Source: Pestalotiopsis fici W106-1 (Eukaryota; Ascomycota; Sordariomycetes; Amphisphaeriales; Sporocadaceae). Taken from it: a stretch of 64,000 nucleotides of DNA. Positions 46,893 through 57,905 of the stretch are shown piece after piece. The notes beneath the pieces are model-generated. The model ran no database searches. It was not told the DNA's origin and saw only the letters and a program-made list of their open reading frames with translations. How positions within the stretch are numbered: the first letter of the stretch is position 1; each line of letters opens with the position of its first letter. Where the stretch lies: positions 2,097,490-2,161,489 of the forward strand of contig NW_006917100.1 of NCBI RefSeq assembly GCF_000516985.1, written 5' to 3'. The position numbers and the translations under genes are program-made.

Positions 46893-47001
46893 TGTCCTCG
46901 GTGAGGCTCGAACTCACGACCTTCAGATATCTTGAAGTACTCAATCAAGTCATATGTATATGATATGAGACTGACGCTCTAACCAACTGAGCCACGAAGA
47001 C
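46893..47001 (-). tRNA. Elongator tRNA-Met (anticodon CAT) with 35-nt intron
   Basis: On the minus strand the acceptor arms GTCTTCG and CGAGGAC pair, GGCTCAGTTGGTTAGAGC is a normal D arm, and GTGAG-TTCGAGC-CTCAC is the T arm. The anticodon loop reads CTCATA, then 35 nt of intron after position 37, then ATCTGA. The spliced anticodon arm matches the elongator type rather than the initiator type. The total length is 109 nt, 74 after splicing. Confidence 0.92.
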
Positions 47002-47937
47002 TTATTTGTTGTTGAGGTGAGCAGAGCTATTGCAGTACTAGTAATATTGCGGAGTAGCTAGACAAGAAAGGCCTCACCCATCTCCACTCTGTCCGACGAA
47101 CGCTGCAAGTTTGCGACTCATGCACTTCATACAAAACTTTGTTAGGTCACATCTCCACCGATACGAGAGCTTCATAGCAGACTTGTTCACGATGCTCATT
47201 TGCTTTTTACTTGATTCGGGGGTTCCGCCGAGTAAGTAAATCTATATGCACGAGCCAGTTTGAGATAATATTGTACACCGAGACATAATAGCATTTCCAC
47301 TGTTTATAGGCAAGAAATTGCAACATCGCAACCTTGACACACGCAACCACTAATCACACACTACAGAGAGGCAGAACCCAATCGTTTGCTCCCAGTATAG
47401 TTCCAATAAAGACAAGGCTATTTACAAGACCTACCACTGGGCTGACCAAGTCGATTGCAAGATTATAAACGGTATCGATTACGAATATATTACTGCAATG
47501 AGACACGGCATCTCAAAGTCCCCAATGTCGTTGCCCAATTGGGACTATACGTCGACTAAGACAAGGGGCGAGATTTGCGGATATGGATAAAGCCCTCGTT
47601 CCATTACATCCGCCAAGCATAGCTGCAAAAAACATATTGACTGGGAGGGAAACCGTCTATAGCCGGAAACATGTCCGCCAATTAAGGTCATTTCTCTACA
47701 CTGCTCTACAAGGCCCATTTTAGCCACGGGTAAACGCATAATCCCCCAAGTGCCCTCTTTCGCACGATCGGAACATTGACAGACATGACCAAGGCAGGGA
47801 GCTTCTCCTCTGAAATCATACCGATATAAGAGGAATCATCATGGCCGCGCCCCGCCTGGGCTACCGAATCTTGTGGCCGGTAGTCCAACGTTAGACCACG
47901 CAAAAAGAGTCCTCCTTTGCCCCAACCTCTGTACACC
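47002..47937. other. 0.9-kb intergenic region before the esterase gene
   Basis: No gene supported; short frames only. Confidence 0.5.
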
Positions 47938-48757
47938 ATGCTCGCCAAGTCCTTTTTCCTCCACGCTCTCGTGGCCGTTGCCGCCCAGGCACAAAACACG
48001 ACGACGCTGCGGTACATGCCGTTTGGCGACTCCATCACCGAGATCGTGTGCTGGCGCGCCAAGCTGTGGGAGAAGCTGCAGGGGACCGAGTGGGCCGGCG
48101 TCAACTGGGTCGGCTCGGGCAAGACGGAGAACAACTGCAAGGACACCAAGTACGACCGCGACAACGAAGGGCACTCGGGCTTCTTGGCCATTGATATCGC
48201 CAACAAGAAGCAGCTCGTCGGCTGGCTCCAGCAGAATCCCGCCGACGTCATCACCATGCACCTTGGCACCAACGATATCGTCCAGCAGAACAAGCCCGTT
48301 AATGATATCATTACCGCCTTTTCCACCCTCGTTCAAGTCATGCGTGATAGCAACCCAAAGATGAAGATCATTGTAAGTTCTAGCGAGACTGCCAAGAAGA
48401 ACGCACCTGTTTGACCCCTTTTGGTGGTAATCGTCTCTGACAAGTTGTGACTCGCTCGTCCAGGTTGCCCAAATCATTCCCATGGGTTTGGGTAGTTACA
48501 ACACACAGATCCAAGCCCTCAACAAGGCCATTCCGACGTGGGCCGCATCAAAGAACACGACCGATTCGCCAATCTGGGTCGTTGATCAATACACTGGCTT
48601 CAGTGGCAGCAGCGATCTCCGAGACGGAGTTCACCCAAACGACTCTGGTGACACAAAGATGGCCAACATCTGGTATCCAGCCCTTGTCAATGCTCTTCAA
48701 GTTGCACAGGCTGGAAAGCAGAGTGCAAGAGATATCGAGGTCGCTTTCACGGCTTGA
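47938..48757 (+). CDS. Secreted SGNH/GDSL hydrolase, CE3-like acetyl esterase
   Basis: Two exons (47938-48372 and 48464-48757; intron 91 nt) give 242 residues. A signal peptide (MLAKSFFLHALVAVAAQAQ) predicts secretion. The SGNH blocks are visible: the nucleophile Ser in FGDSIT, Gly in the GSGKTENN region, the GTND block with Asn, and the catalytic Asp-x-x-His in RDGVHPN. The N-terminal layout (LRYMPFGDSITE, then WVGSGK) is like carbohydrate esterase family 3, whose members remove acetyl groups from xylan. Substrate assignment is by family only. The protein is short for a CE3 plus binding module, so it carries just the catalytic domain. Start chosen because the ATG directly opens the signal peptide. 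Confidence 0.88.
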
Positions 48758-49099
48758 GTTGGCACGACCTAAACTCCTTCCTGGCGGTCAGTCCAGTCTG
48801 GACTTTTGTCCTTGAAAAAAACCAAAATTGGAGACATGCGATTACTATCTGTAGAGACATATCTCACTTCGTAAACCAATATACCATTTTGGTCTAAAGC
48901 TCACAGGCTTGCAAATAATGAAAAGCATTACGTTTTTGTGATGGCATTGCTAGTCACCTTTTGTAGAAGCTCAAATATTAGAACCATTCATTTTTATTAT
49001 GACACCCAAACAAAACTAACGAATGATTCCTACATTCTGCTACAACCACCCCAATTCTTCTCTTCCATATCAAAAGGCGAACCTTGATCTATGGACAAT
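48758..49099. other. Convergent 3' intergenic region
   Basis: This is the space between the 3' ends of the convergent esterase and protease genes; AT-rich, no gene. Confidence 0.5.
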
Positions 49100-50904
49100 C
49101 TACGACAAGTTCTTGTTAGCCCAGCCGAGTCTGGGGCTGGTACCGCTGTCCTCAAAGACGACGTAGGCAGCCTTGAGCGCAATGTCACCGAAAATGTTCA
49201 GGCCAATGCCAGTGTTGGGCTGCAGTCCACCGAAGCAGGTCGTGCCACCAGTGGTAAGAGGAGCATATGCGATGTAGCTTCCGGGAACGGTAATCTTGGT
49301 GGTGCCAATGAAGATGTTGAAGTCAGGAGGGCTTCCGTTGCAGCTGAGCGTGTAGCCACCCTCCAACTCGCTGTACTTGGCGCTGGTAACCTGTGCGTAG
49401 TACTTCTTGACAATGGCGGTAGGAAGGTAGAGAAGAGTAGTACCAGTGTCAGCGATACCCTGGATGGCCTAAAAAGAAAGTCAGTACGTGACGCCGTCTG
49501 GTACGAGGTTTTTTCCATGTCGGTGGGGTTTCAACAAGTGTCCATGATAATGTTATGTTTCTATTTTCCTTCCTTTTTGTGGTGGCAACTCTGACGTCTC
49601 TGGGATCATTATGCTAAATGTAGGACTTACTGCTCCTGAGCTGGCTGCGCTTCCAATGGAGTAGCCGGCAGCATCGAATGTCCAGTATCCAGGGGAGGTG
49701 CTGACAGCGGTGTATGCAATCTCGCCAGTGTAGGCGGATGTGTCAATGGCACCAAACTCGTAGGTTCCGGCTTCACAACAGTTAGCACTGAAATTGGCAA
49801 AATCTCAGGTCCAATTTCACATACCCTCGTCATGCTTCAAGTTGGCCACAAACAGAGGCTGGGTCAGGGTGGACTTGATGTTGTCGAAGAAGGTCTTCTG
49901 TGCCGTGGGAGTGACGGAGTTGAGGTTGCTGAAGGCCAATCCAAGCAGGCCATCACTGTCAGTGTCGGAAACGAACTCGGACGAGACCTTCTCGGCAGCC
50001 TCAACAGCCTGCGAGGCATAGGTTACACCGCCGATCGTAACAGTGTCGGTGTAGACGATACCGCTGGAGCTGGATCCATCCTAGCAGCAAACGGACATGT
50101 TAGTAATCGGAAACCACTTGAGTCGATAGAAAGTTGCAAAATCTATTTCGCTCAGTGCCGGTAATGAAACTTACTGTATAAAGTAATTAGCATTCCAAGT
50201 TCAGAAGTTCAAATAAGCGGTTGAATCTCACCTCCGTAGGAAATCTTCCATGTAGCGCCGGTGAGCCTCTTGGCAGTGCTGCTCTTTCCGGGAGCCCATT
50301 CGGTCTGGCCCTTGTCATCGGCAGCGGGCAGCAAGGTGGAATACACCCACAAATCCGAAGATCCAGTGTCGAAGTCGAGGTTCAGCTGCTGGGCAGGAGT
50401 TCCAATGGAAACGGGAGTGATGTCTAAATGATTCTGTTAACCCTCTAATCCTCATCATTTTTGGACAGATAGCTCTAGCTTCGAACAAGAAGCCTCGATT
50501 TGTTGCAGGGTGTTCCTAGACTTACACTCTTCGTCATCGTTGACTGGAGTAGTCTGCCGACTTGTTAGTGGTACGTCCTCGGAATTCCCATGCAATTTTG
50601 GCCACGAATCTGTACTACTTACCGTGACACTTCCGGATCTAGCACGCTTGGCAAGAAGTCGGGCCTGCTTGGCAGCACGGTACTCGGTGACGGTCTTGTT
50701 GATAGCATCCGGGACGGGGGCTCCGTACTTCATGTAGGCCTTGTACATGGCAAGGGCACCACGTGGGACAAAGGTGCTGTTGTCATAGTGGGGGTTGCGC
50801 TGCTGGACAACCTTGAAGGAGCCGGGCTTGACCTCGTTGTAGGGGGCGGCAGCGGCCAGACTCAGCACGCTGGCTGCCAAGAGAGACTTGACGACACCAA
50901 TCAT
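49100..50904 (-). CDS. Secreted aspartic protease (pepsin-like, A1)
   Basis: Six exons (50904-50623, 50553-50526, 50423-50233, 50080-49825, 49770-49631, 49468-49100) give 421 residues. The signal peptide ([20 protein letters not shown]) is followed by a propeptide ending near residue 92 (LAKRARS, dibasic) and the mature protease with Asp122 in [11 protein letters not shown] and the second catalytic Asp306 in IADTGTTLL, plus a disulphide pair near the C terminus. It resembles aspergillopepsin/endothiapepsin-type acid proteases that digest extracellular protein. Five interruptions occur. Four are plain introns (69, 102, 54 and 162 nt); the one at 50081-50232 closes in frame only as a nested twin intron, described separately. 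Exon 2 is just 28 nt. A long upstream region without genes follows. Confidence 0.92.
50081..50232 (-). other. Probable spliceosomal twin intron (stwintron) in the protease gene
   Basis: The exon ends TCCTACGGA and must join to GATGGATCC to give the conserved SYGDGSS. No single GT...AG intron does this. If an inner intron is removed first (50231 to 50174: GTGAGA...TGCTAATTAC...ATACAG, 58 nt), the base G at 50232 becomes joined to TAAGT and creates a perfect outer donor GTAAGT. The outer intron then ends at CTAG (50081) after a canonical ACTAAC branch site and is 94 nt long. The inner intron thus splits the outer donor between its first and second bases. Confidence 0.8.
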
Positions 50905-51921
50905 TATGGAGACGGTACAAGGAGAGAGCGAGAGAGATATAGACCGAACGGTGATCACAGCCAAGAAGAGGAGGGCAACGAGCGAATGAGGCAGACCCAG
51001 ACGGTTTGTGTGTGTCTAAAGGTGTGCCAAGCATTCAAACTCCGTCTTGGCGACAGCGATCTCTTATATACTCTCAGCCCTATTCAAGGGGGACACATGC
51101 ATGCCAAGCAGTAAAGGAGAGACATGTAGTATGTGTAATCGAAAAGCAGACAAACTGGGCACAAGCGAGAATGTTTGGGTCTCGTGGGCACCGTGAACGT
51201 GGGCGCCTTCCTGAATAGAACGGCGTGCTCCTGTCACGTCACAGGAAATTGCAACTCGACCTCGTTTCTCAGGTGCAAGTGTGCAAAAATAGATTTTGTC
51301 CTTTTTGCCTGATCGATCCATTCTAGAGGAGGGATTTGTACAAGCAATGGAAATGCCATCAATTGGTTGTGCACCTTTTGATCCATAACTGGAGGCAATA
51401 CAAGCAAACGGCATTGAGAGTCCGTCTGATGTCCTGCCAAGAATGGCCTCTATTTCGTTTTCTTGTTGACCAATATTTGGATCGTGTACACTTTCCCTGG
51501 GAGCTCCTAACCTTTCCCGCGTGCAATGACCGAGCCAAAGCCATGGAGCTCAGAAAACAAATGCTCAGCTTCCTATAATGGCCGGCAGCAGCCAGCAATG
51601 TCTCAAATCAGCTTCCGTCTCTATAGTACCTGAATGTGGCTACCACCGCAAAAATAGTGGATTGGCTGCCACAACCTACCACATTGGGCAGGTCGTCAAC
51701 AGGCGCCGGGCCCCGACCCTGTTGAATAATCCATATCCACCACAATCGGTGTGTTCGGATCAGATGCGCTATGCACCTTGACTTTTTTGCACTCTAAATC
51801 CGAGGCGACAGATATCCGAGTGCAAGTCTAGGGATGCAATGACAAGAAGAAAGGCAACGGTGACGCTCAATCACTTGCTTCCAAGGCGACAATCATTGGC
51901 AACTAGGTCCAAAAATACTCA
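50905..51921. other. Protease promoter and intergenic region
   Basis: No gene is supported; short frames in both directions lack domain signatures. Confidence 0.5.
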
Positions 51922-51964
51922 TTCTATTATACATATGCAAGACAGATGGCACGATGCACTTTCA
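51922..51964 (+). repeat. 43-bp perfect inverted repeat, left arm
   Basis: This arm is the exact reverse complement of 52441-52483. The match ends abruptly on both sides. Read on the plus strand it could encode the same 14 residues (starting FYYTYARQ) that the right arm encodes on the minus strand within a longer open frame. The 476 bp between the arms hold no gene on the plus strand. Confidence 0.95.
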
Positions 51965-52360
51965 ACAATCTTTTTCGAGTCGCGATGCAAAATTCTCACC
52001 ACCTCTACCCTTCGTTGAACATGTCACGGTGCCGAAAGGGTGCAAGCCTACTTTCAGAGTATCTCTTGAAGGTATACTACTATCACCTGGGAATCCAGGA
52101 GTTACTCCAAGTCGCCAGAACAGCCTTGTAGACCGAATGGCGCTTCCACTATATTTCAGACCGTCGCGTACTATACCCCCTACACGATCACATAAACTCC
52201 GACCCAGCAAAGACAATGGCAATTGATGCATCATCTACTGCATCATCAAAGTTCAATAGCGCCGACAAACCATGACGTAAAATTCTTAACCAAGCTATGA
52301 ATAAGGACTGATCAAGCACCATCTGTGCACTGCACACACAAGAGCTGATTCAGCACTACA

Positions 52361-52614
52361 TCAGATATTGACTTCAAGGGTATACACCTTTGTGTTAAAG
52401 CTCCAGTAGATGCCGCCTCCGTCACTACTGGCGGTCGTCGTGAAAGTGCATCGTGCCATCTGTCTTGCATATGTATAATAGAACTCCTTATATAGATACG
52501 CATGAGCCTCATGCTTGGCGCTGACCCCGTCTCCATACTCTGCTTCATCCATGAGCCTCAGGTAACCGGCGGTTGCTTGTCGTATTCCCCGATTTTTCCT
52601 TGCCCCGCGACCAC
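52361..52614 (-). CDS. Unrecognised C-terminal coding fragment
   Basis: A minus-strand frame opens after a possible acceptor (TTTCAG, ending at 52615) and runs to a stop at 52361-52363. It is protein-like: RQATAGYLRLMDEAEYGDG, then AHAYLYKEFYYTYARQ, then TTASSDGGGIYWSF. No start codon upstream with a plausible first exon could be placed in the 180 bp before the alcohol dehydrogenase, which is transcribed the other way. It may be the remnant of a truncated gene. The right arm of the 43-bp inverted repeat lies inside it. Confidence 0.35.
52441..52483 (-). repeat. 43-bp perfect inverted repeat, right arm
   Basis: Exact reverse complement of 51922-51964, lying inside a minus-strand open frame. 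No target-site duplication is evident outside the arms. Confidence 0.95.
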
Positions 52615-52792
52615 CTGAAAGAACGACCCCACTCCGAACGTCGGATTTTGATATAGAAATTAGACTTACCTCATCAAAACTTGTATGCTTCTTCTGTTTG
52701 GGAAACAGTCACTCGAACGGATATATTGCCCAAAGGTTCACAAGATCAAAGTAAAGAAGCAACGAGAGGGAAAGTCAGCCAAAGCAGAAACC

Positions 52793-54102
52793 ATGCCAGC
52801 ATTGTCCCAGACCAAGGCGTTGGTGTCCCGCGGCCCCGTCTCACAGGGCAAGTGGTCGATCGAGCCGGTCAAGCTGCGCGAGCTCGAGGACGACGAGGTG
52901 CTCGTCGAGATTGTGGCCTCCGGTATCTGTCATACCGACTTGCACTGCGGCAACACGCCAGATGACAAGGGCGTGCCCGCCGTTTACTATCCTCGTGTTC
53001 TGGGACATGAAGGTCAGACTACTACTACCACCAGCCAAGGGATCGTTTCATTAACCCATTTTACAGGTTCCGGTTATGTCAAGAAGGCAGGTTCCGCCGT
53101 CACTTCGGTAAAGGAAGGCGATGCCGTCCTCCTGTCCTTTTCTTATTGTGGTGATTGCCATGTCTGCAAGACTGGTAAGACAAGTTGAACCCCGCCATAT
53201 ACAATGGCAATGCTGTGCTCAGTCAAGACTTACAAATTCAAACAGGACCACCCTCGCATTGCACCGATTTTTTCAACATCAACTTCATGGGAAAGCCCGT
53301 CTTTACCTCGCAACATGTCAAGACAGCAATGGACCCCTCGGCCGCGAGCAACCCCGACATTGGCGGGCGCTTCTTTGGGCAGTCGTCCTTTGCGCGGCAC
53401 ACGATTGTGTCATCCAAGTGCCTCGTCAACGTGGCGCCGCTCAACCTCGAGGCCGACGAGCTCCGGCTCCTCGCGCCGCTGGGCTGCGGCCTGCAGACGG
53501 GTGCTGGCACCGTGCAAAACGTGGCAAAGGCGGGCCCCGACGACTGCGTCGCCGTCATTGGGCTGGGCGGCGTCGGTCTGGCCGCCGTCATGGCCGCCAA
53601 GAATGCCGGCTGCCGCAAGATCATTGGGCTCGACCGTCTGGCCTCGCGTCTGGACTTGGCTCGCGAACTCGGTGCCACGGATGTGGTCGACACGAGCAAC
53701 AAGTCCACTGCCGAAATCGTAGAGGCCGTCAAGAACGCTTCTGATGGTCTAGGGGCCACTATAGCGATTGATACTTCGGCGCACCCACCCCTTGTTGATG
53801 CTGCTGTACAATTCACAAGATACATGGCACAAATCATCCAGGTCGGGACAGGTATGCCCGAATCGTTCTTGAATCTGCATATGCAAAGTTTCATGGTCAG
53901 TGGTAAGCGCTACTTTGGAGCTGTTCAAGGGCACAGTCGGACGGCCGAGTATATCCCCAAGTTAATACAATGGTGGCGAGATGGGAAATTCCCCGTCGAG
54001 AAACTTATCAAGACATTTGACTTTGAGGATTTCGACGGTGCCATTAAAGGTATGGGCAACGGATCAGTAGTGAAACCAGTGCTCGTCTGGAAAAGTGAAT
54101 AG
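52793..54102 (+). CDS. Zinc-dependent alcohol dehydrogenase (aryl/benzyl-alcohol type)
   Basis: Three exons (52793-53012, 53067-53174, 53246-54102) give 394 residues. The catalytic zinc ligands are the Cys in GICHTD near residue 45, His in GHEG near 72 and the Cys in PLGCGLQTG; the structural zinc uses four Cys in CGDCHVCKTGPPSHC, with intron 2 inside it. The Rossmann motif GLGGVGLAA near 210-218 and the downstream acidic Asp (GLDR) favour NAD+. The length and the PLGCGLQTGAG motif place it with fungal and bacterial aryl-alcohol/benzyl-alcohol/geraniol dehydrogenases. It oxidises primary alcohols to aldehydes, probably in the cytosol. The long G+C-rich third exon contains large shadow frames on both strands. 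Introns are 54 and 71 nt with normal borders. Confidence 0.9.
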
Positions 54103-54476
54103 AGGGCATACAAGATGAAAAGGGTTTGACACAAAACACGGGACATTAAGTGATCTAAAACTGTAGTCTATTAAACAGTCTTTTTTGTCTATCTGGTGGT
54201 ATCCTTGCGGCCAAATACACGCGAGCTATCATCATCTGGGTCTCCAGTCCAGACAAGTAGCCCCTGCCCTACTATGGCCGAGACAAAGGACGCGCTATCC
54301 GCGGGTGCTATTCAACCCGTGTGCGCGAAAAACAGAAATGCCTCAACCATCATGCAACCCGAACTTTTCTGCTGATCAGGGAATTGACAAAAGAAAACGG
54401 TAAGACCATGTTCATGAAGGTATTAGTCGTACGTGAGAGTCGTAAATGTGCAAAAGATTCGTGGGGAAGAAAACGC
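54103..54476. other. Convergent 3' intergenic region
   Basis: This is the space between the converging alcohol dehydrogenase and EF3 genes; it includes the EF3 3' untranslated region. No other gene. Confidence 0.5.
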
Positions 54477-57400
54477 TTAGTCCTCCTCGTCAGAGAAGAC
54501 CTCCTCACCACGCTTGCGGCGGGCCATACGCTCCTTCTTCTTCTTACGTGCTTCCGACGAAGTAAGCTTGGCCTTCTTCTTGGTGGTCACGATCTTGTTA
54601 CCCATGGCGTCGAACTTCTCCTCCTCCTCATCGTCCTTGCCGGTCAGACGGGGACCGCTACCCTGGCCCTGAACCCAGTTGTGGCCGGAAGGTGTCATCT
54701 TACCGTCCATGACGGCCCAGACTTCCTCAGTGATGTTGGCTGTGAACTCGGCGGAGTGAGTAATGATGATGACACCACCCTCGAACTTCTTCAGGGCCTT
54801 GGACAAGGCACCAAGAGAGTCACGGTCGAGATAGTTGGTAGGCTCATCAAGAACGATCAAGTGGGGTCGCTGCCACGAGCAAGCAGACAGGACGACCTTG
54901 ACACGCTGACCACCGGACAGACCACGCATACGCGAGTGAGAAACAAGCTCAGCATCCAGACCAAAGTTGGCGCAGTGAGACTCAATCTCCTTACGGACCA
55001 GGGGACGGAACTGGCCAGAGGCAAGGGCCTCCTTCATATCGACATCAGCAACCATCTTCTGGTGAGAAGCGAGCAGCTCGCTACGGGGCAACCAGGCGTT
55101 GTCGGCGCTCATCATGGGCACCCAGCGCTCGTTCTTCATGCCAATGTTCTCACCAAGGGCGAAAGAACACTCGTACTCGTAGGAGTTCTTGAACTTTCTA
55201 CGCGAGTTGATACCAATGACACGTCTCTGAGTACCCTCGACACGGAAGACCTTGTCCATGGCCTTCTCATCCTCCTCGGTGATGATCTTGTTGGCACGGT
55301 CCATGGTCTCACGATCCTCACCAGTCTGGAAACGCCACTGGATGTACTCGGAAGGAGTCTTGTCCAAGTGGTTATCAATGTGGGCGAAAGCGTGCTGCTT
55401 GATGTAGGCGATACGGATGTTCTCGTGCTGGTAGATCTCACCGGAAGTGGGGATAAGCTCACCAGTGAGAACGTTGATCAGGGTAGACTTGCCAGCACCG
55501 TTGGGACCAATGACGGCAATACGAGAGCCCAGAGAGCACTGGAAGGTGATGTCGCTGATCTGGGGCTTGGGGGTACCAGGGTACTGGAAGCTCATCCTGG
55601 TGGCACGCAGGATGGCCTTGGCCTTGGTCTTGACACCCTCAAGGAAACCGGGCTCGGGGAAGGTGAACTCAATCTCAGATTCGCCAAGCTCGTAGTAAGA
55701 CTTGGCGTGGGGGTTCTTCTCGACGAAAGCCTTCAAGTTACCCTTGTAACGCTTGAGCTTGAAGCGCTCGTAGTGGATAATGTACTGGGTGACGTTGTCA
55801 AGGAAACCAGAGTCGTGGGAGACAATGATGGAAGTGCAAGGGGAGTTGATGAGGTAGTCCTCAAGCCACTTGACGTTCTTCACATCCAAGTGGTTAGTAG
55901 GCTCGTCGAGGAGCAGAATATCGGGAGCCTCGAAGACGGCACGGCACAGAGCCAGCTTCATCTTCCAACCACCAGACAGAGCAGAGATCTCACCCTCAAT
56001 CATCTGCTTAGTGAAACCGAACTCGTCAAGGCGCTTCTTGACCTCCTCCTCGGAGACATCGACCTTGGCCTCCTCGAGCTTCTTCATGGTCCAGGAGATG
56101 GTGGTCATCTCAGTATCGGCAGAGTCCAAGTCGTGCTCGACGAAGACAGTCTTGACCTCGCTCTGCTTGGGGAAACCCTCGACCTGCTCGTTGTTGATGG
56201 CGCGCATGAGTGTAGACTTTCCGGAACCGTTGGGACCGCAAAGACCGTAGCGGCGACCACGCTTGAGACGCAAGTGGGTCTGGTTGAGCAGAATCTTGGC
56301 ACCGTACGCAAGAGAGAAGGTACAGTTGCAAAGGTCCTCACCCTCGTCATCGTCGACCTCCTCCTCAGCGGAGCCAGCCAGAGCGGACGAGGCGCGCTTG
56401 CGGAGGGTGTCGAGAACGGCATCAGCATCAGCCTCACCGACAAGGACGGTGACGAAGGGCTTGACGGCACCAGCCCAGGTGGAGGTCTCAACCTCCTTCT
56501 CGTCGACGAGCTGACCACCAATGGCAGCAACGTACTCAACGACGGGAGCAAGCGACTCAATAACACCGGCGTGCTTGCTGGGGATGGCACCCTTGAGGTG
56601 ACCGAGAACGGTGGCGATATCACCGTCGTGGCGGACCTCGGGGATCTTGCCGTTCTGGACGGCACCGACACGGGTAAGGGTGTCGAGAGCCTGCTTGGTC
56701 TTCTCACGAGCCTCGGGGTCAGCGAGGATGTCGAAGTTCTTCTGGAGAGCGGGCATCATCTTGGGCAAGAAAGGAGCAACGATGTTGGGGTCGTCGACAA
56801 GCTTGCACATGTTGTCAACAATGACGGCAGCCTTTCGCTTGATGGCAGTCTCACGCTCAGCGAGACCACGGTCCAGGAGAGGAACCATGAGAGCCAGAGT
56901 AGGCTCCTGGACCTCGGTGACGAAAGTGGTGGCACCGAGCAAGTGAACAGTCTCGGGGACGTTCTCGGGCTTGGCAATACACTTGATAAGCTCGGGAATG
57001 AAGCGCTCGATATCCTTGTTGACAATCAACTCGCAAATCTTCTCCATGGTCTTGTAGGCGCGCTCCTTGACCTCCTTCTTGGTGTCCCACATGGACTCGG
57101 AGACAACAGGAATGAGCTCAGGGACACGGTAGGCGAGCTGAGCAGGGGCAGTGCGGACGAGGGTCTCAATGCACTCGAGAGCAGTGATCTTCTCGGGCCA
57201 CTTCTGGGCAGTCAGGATGGAGTTGACAATGTGGGGAAGGATGGCCTTGACAGCGTTGGGGGTGATGGCCTCAACGATGGCAAGGGTGGCGGCAATGGCG
57301 GCGTTCTTGACCGAGGTGATCTTGTCGCCAATAGCGGCCAAAGTGGCGGGAAGGAGGACAACGAGGTAGGGCTCGACGTTGGCGGCAACCTCGGAGTGCT

Positions 57401-57905
57401 GGGCAATGGCCTGGATGGCACTGAGAGCCTTCTCCCTGGCGGTAGCATCCTTCTTGTTGGCGAGCTCCTTCTTGAGAGCCTCAACAGTCCTACAGTCGCA
57501 AAATTAGTACAAGTCGACACAACACTTTTCGTGGTACAGATGAGAATAACGCGGCAATGCCACGGCCATGCTTGGCAGCCACCAAATGGATGCACAAGCG
57601 TGGCCGAAAAATGTGAGGGGAAATTTTCTTTGGTGGGTCTGGAGGGGTAGGGTATGCAGAGGGGCAAATCATTGCGCGGGAAGCGAAATGTGCCAGGCGC
57701 TGAAAGTTTTTTTTTGGCGGGGGCTGTTGGAGGGGGGGAACTGGGCTTACTTGGTAGGGGCGGCCTGGTCCTCAATGCGACCGTTGATGAAGCTGGCCAG
57801 AGCAGTGGTGGTCTCCTTGATCTCAGGAGCCTCCTTGGAGACGGAGAGCTTCTTCATCAGGTCATCAAGGACCTTGATGGACTGAGCGTTCTCCTTGGCA
57901 GACAT
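54477..57905 (-). CDS. tef3: Translation elongation factor 3 (ABC-F ATPase)
   Basis: Two exons (57905-57751 and 57489-54477) give 1,055 residues, the normal EF3 length. EF3 is the fungus-specific ribosome-bound ATPase that helps release deacylated tRNA from the E site during elongation. Seen in order: HEAT repeats (about residues 1-320), a four-helix region, ABC1 with Walker [10 protein letters not shown] near 468, signature [11 protein letters not shown] and [14 protein letters not shown]2 with GPNGAGKST near 715, signature LSGGQRVKV, an inserted chromodomain-like segment between Walker A and the signature of ABC2, and a Lys/Arg-rich C-terminal tail ending in an acidic patch. Codon use is strongly biased to C-ending codons, as in highly expressed genes, which leaves a 1,109-codon antisense frame that is not a gene. 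The intron is unusually long (261 nt). Confidence 0.97.

Noticed and set aside
47839..48483. Long minus-strand frames around the esterase
   Set aside because: Shadows of the SGNH esterase; they span its intron and have no signal or domain.
54321..57650. A 1,109-codon open frame on the plus strand, antisense to elongation factor 3
   Set aside because: It lies opposite a canonical EF3 gene; strong codon bias (C in third position) removes stops from the antisense frame. Its composition is Leu/Val/Asp/Gly-rich, with no domain.
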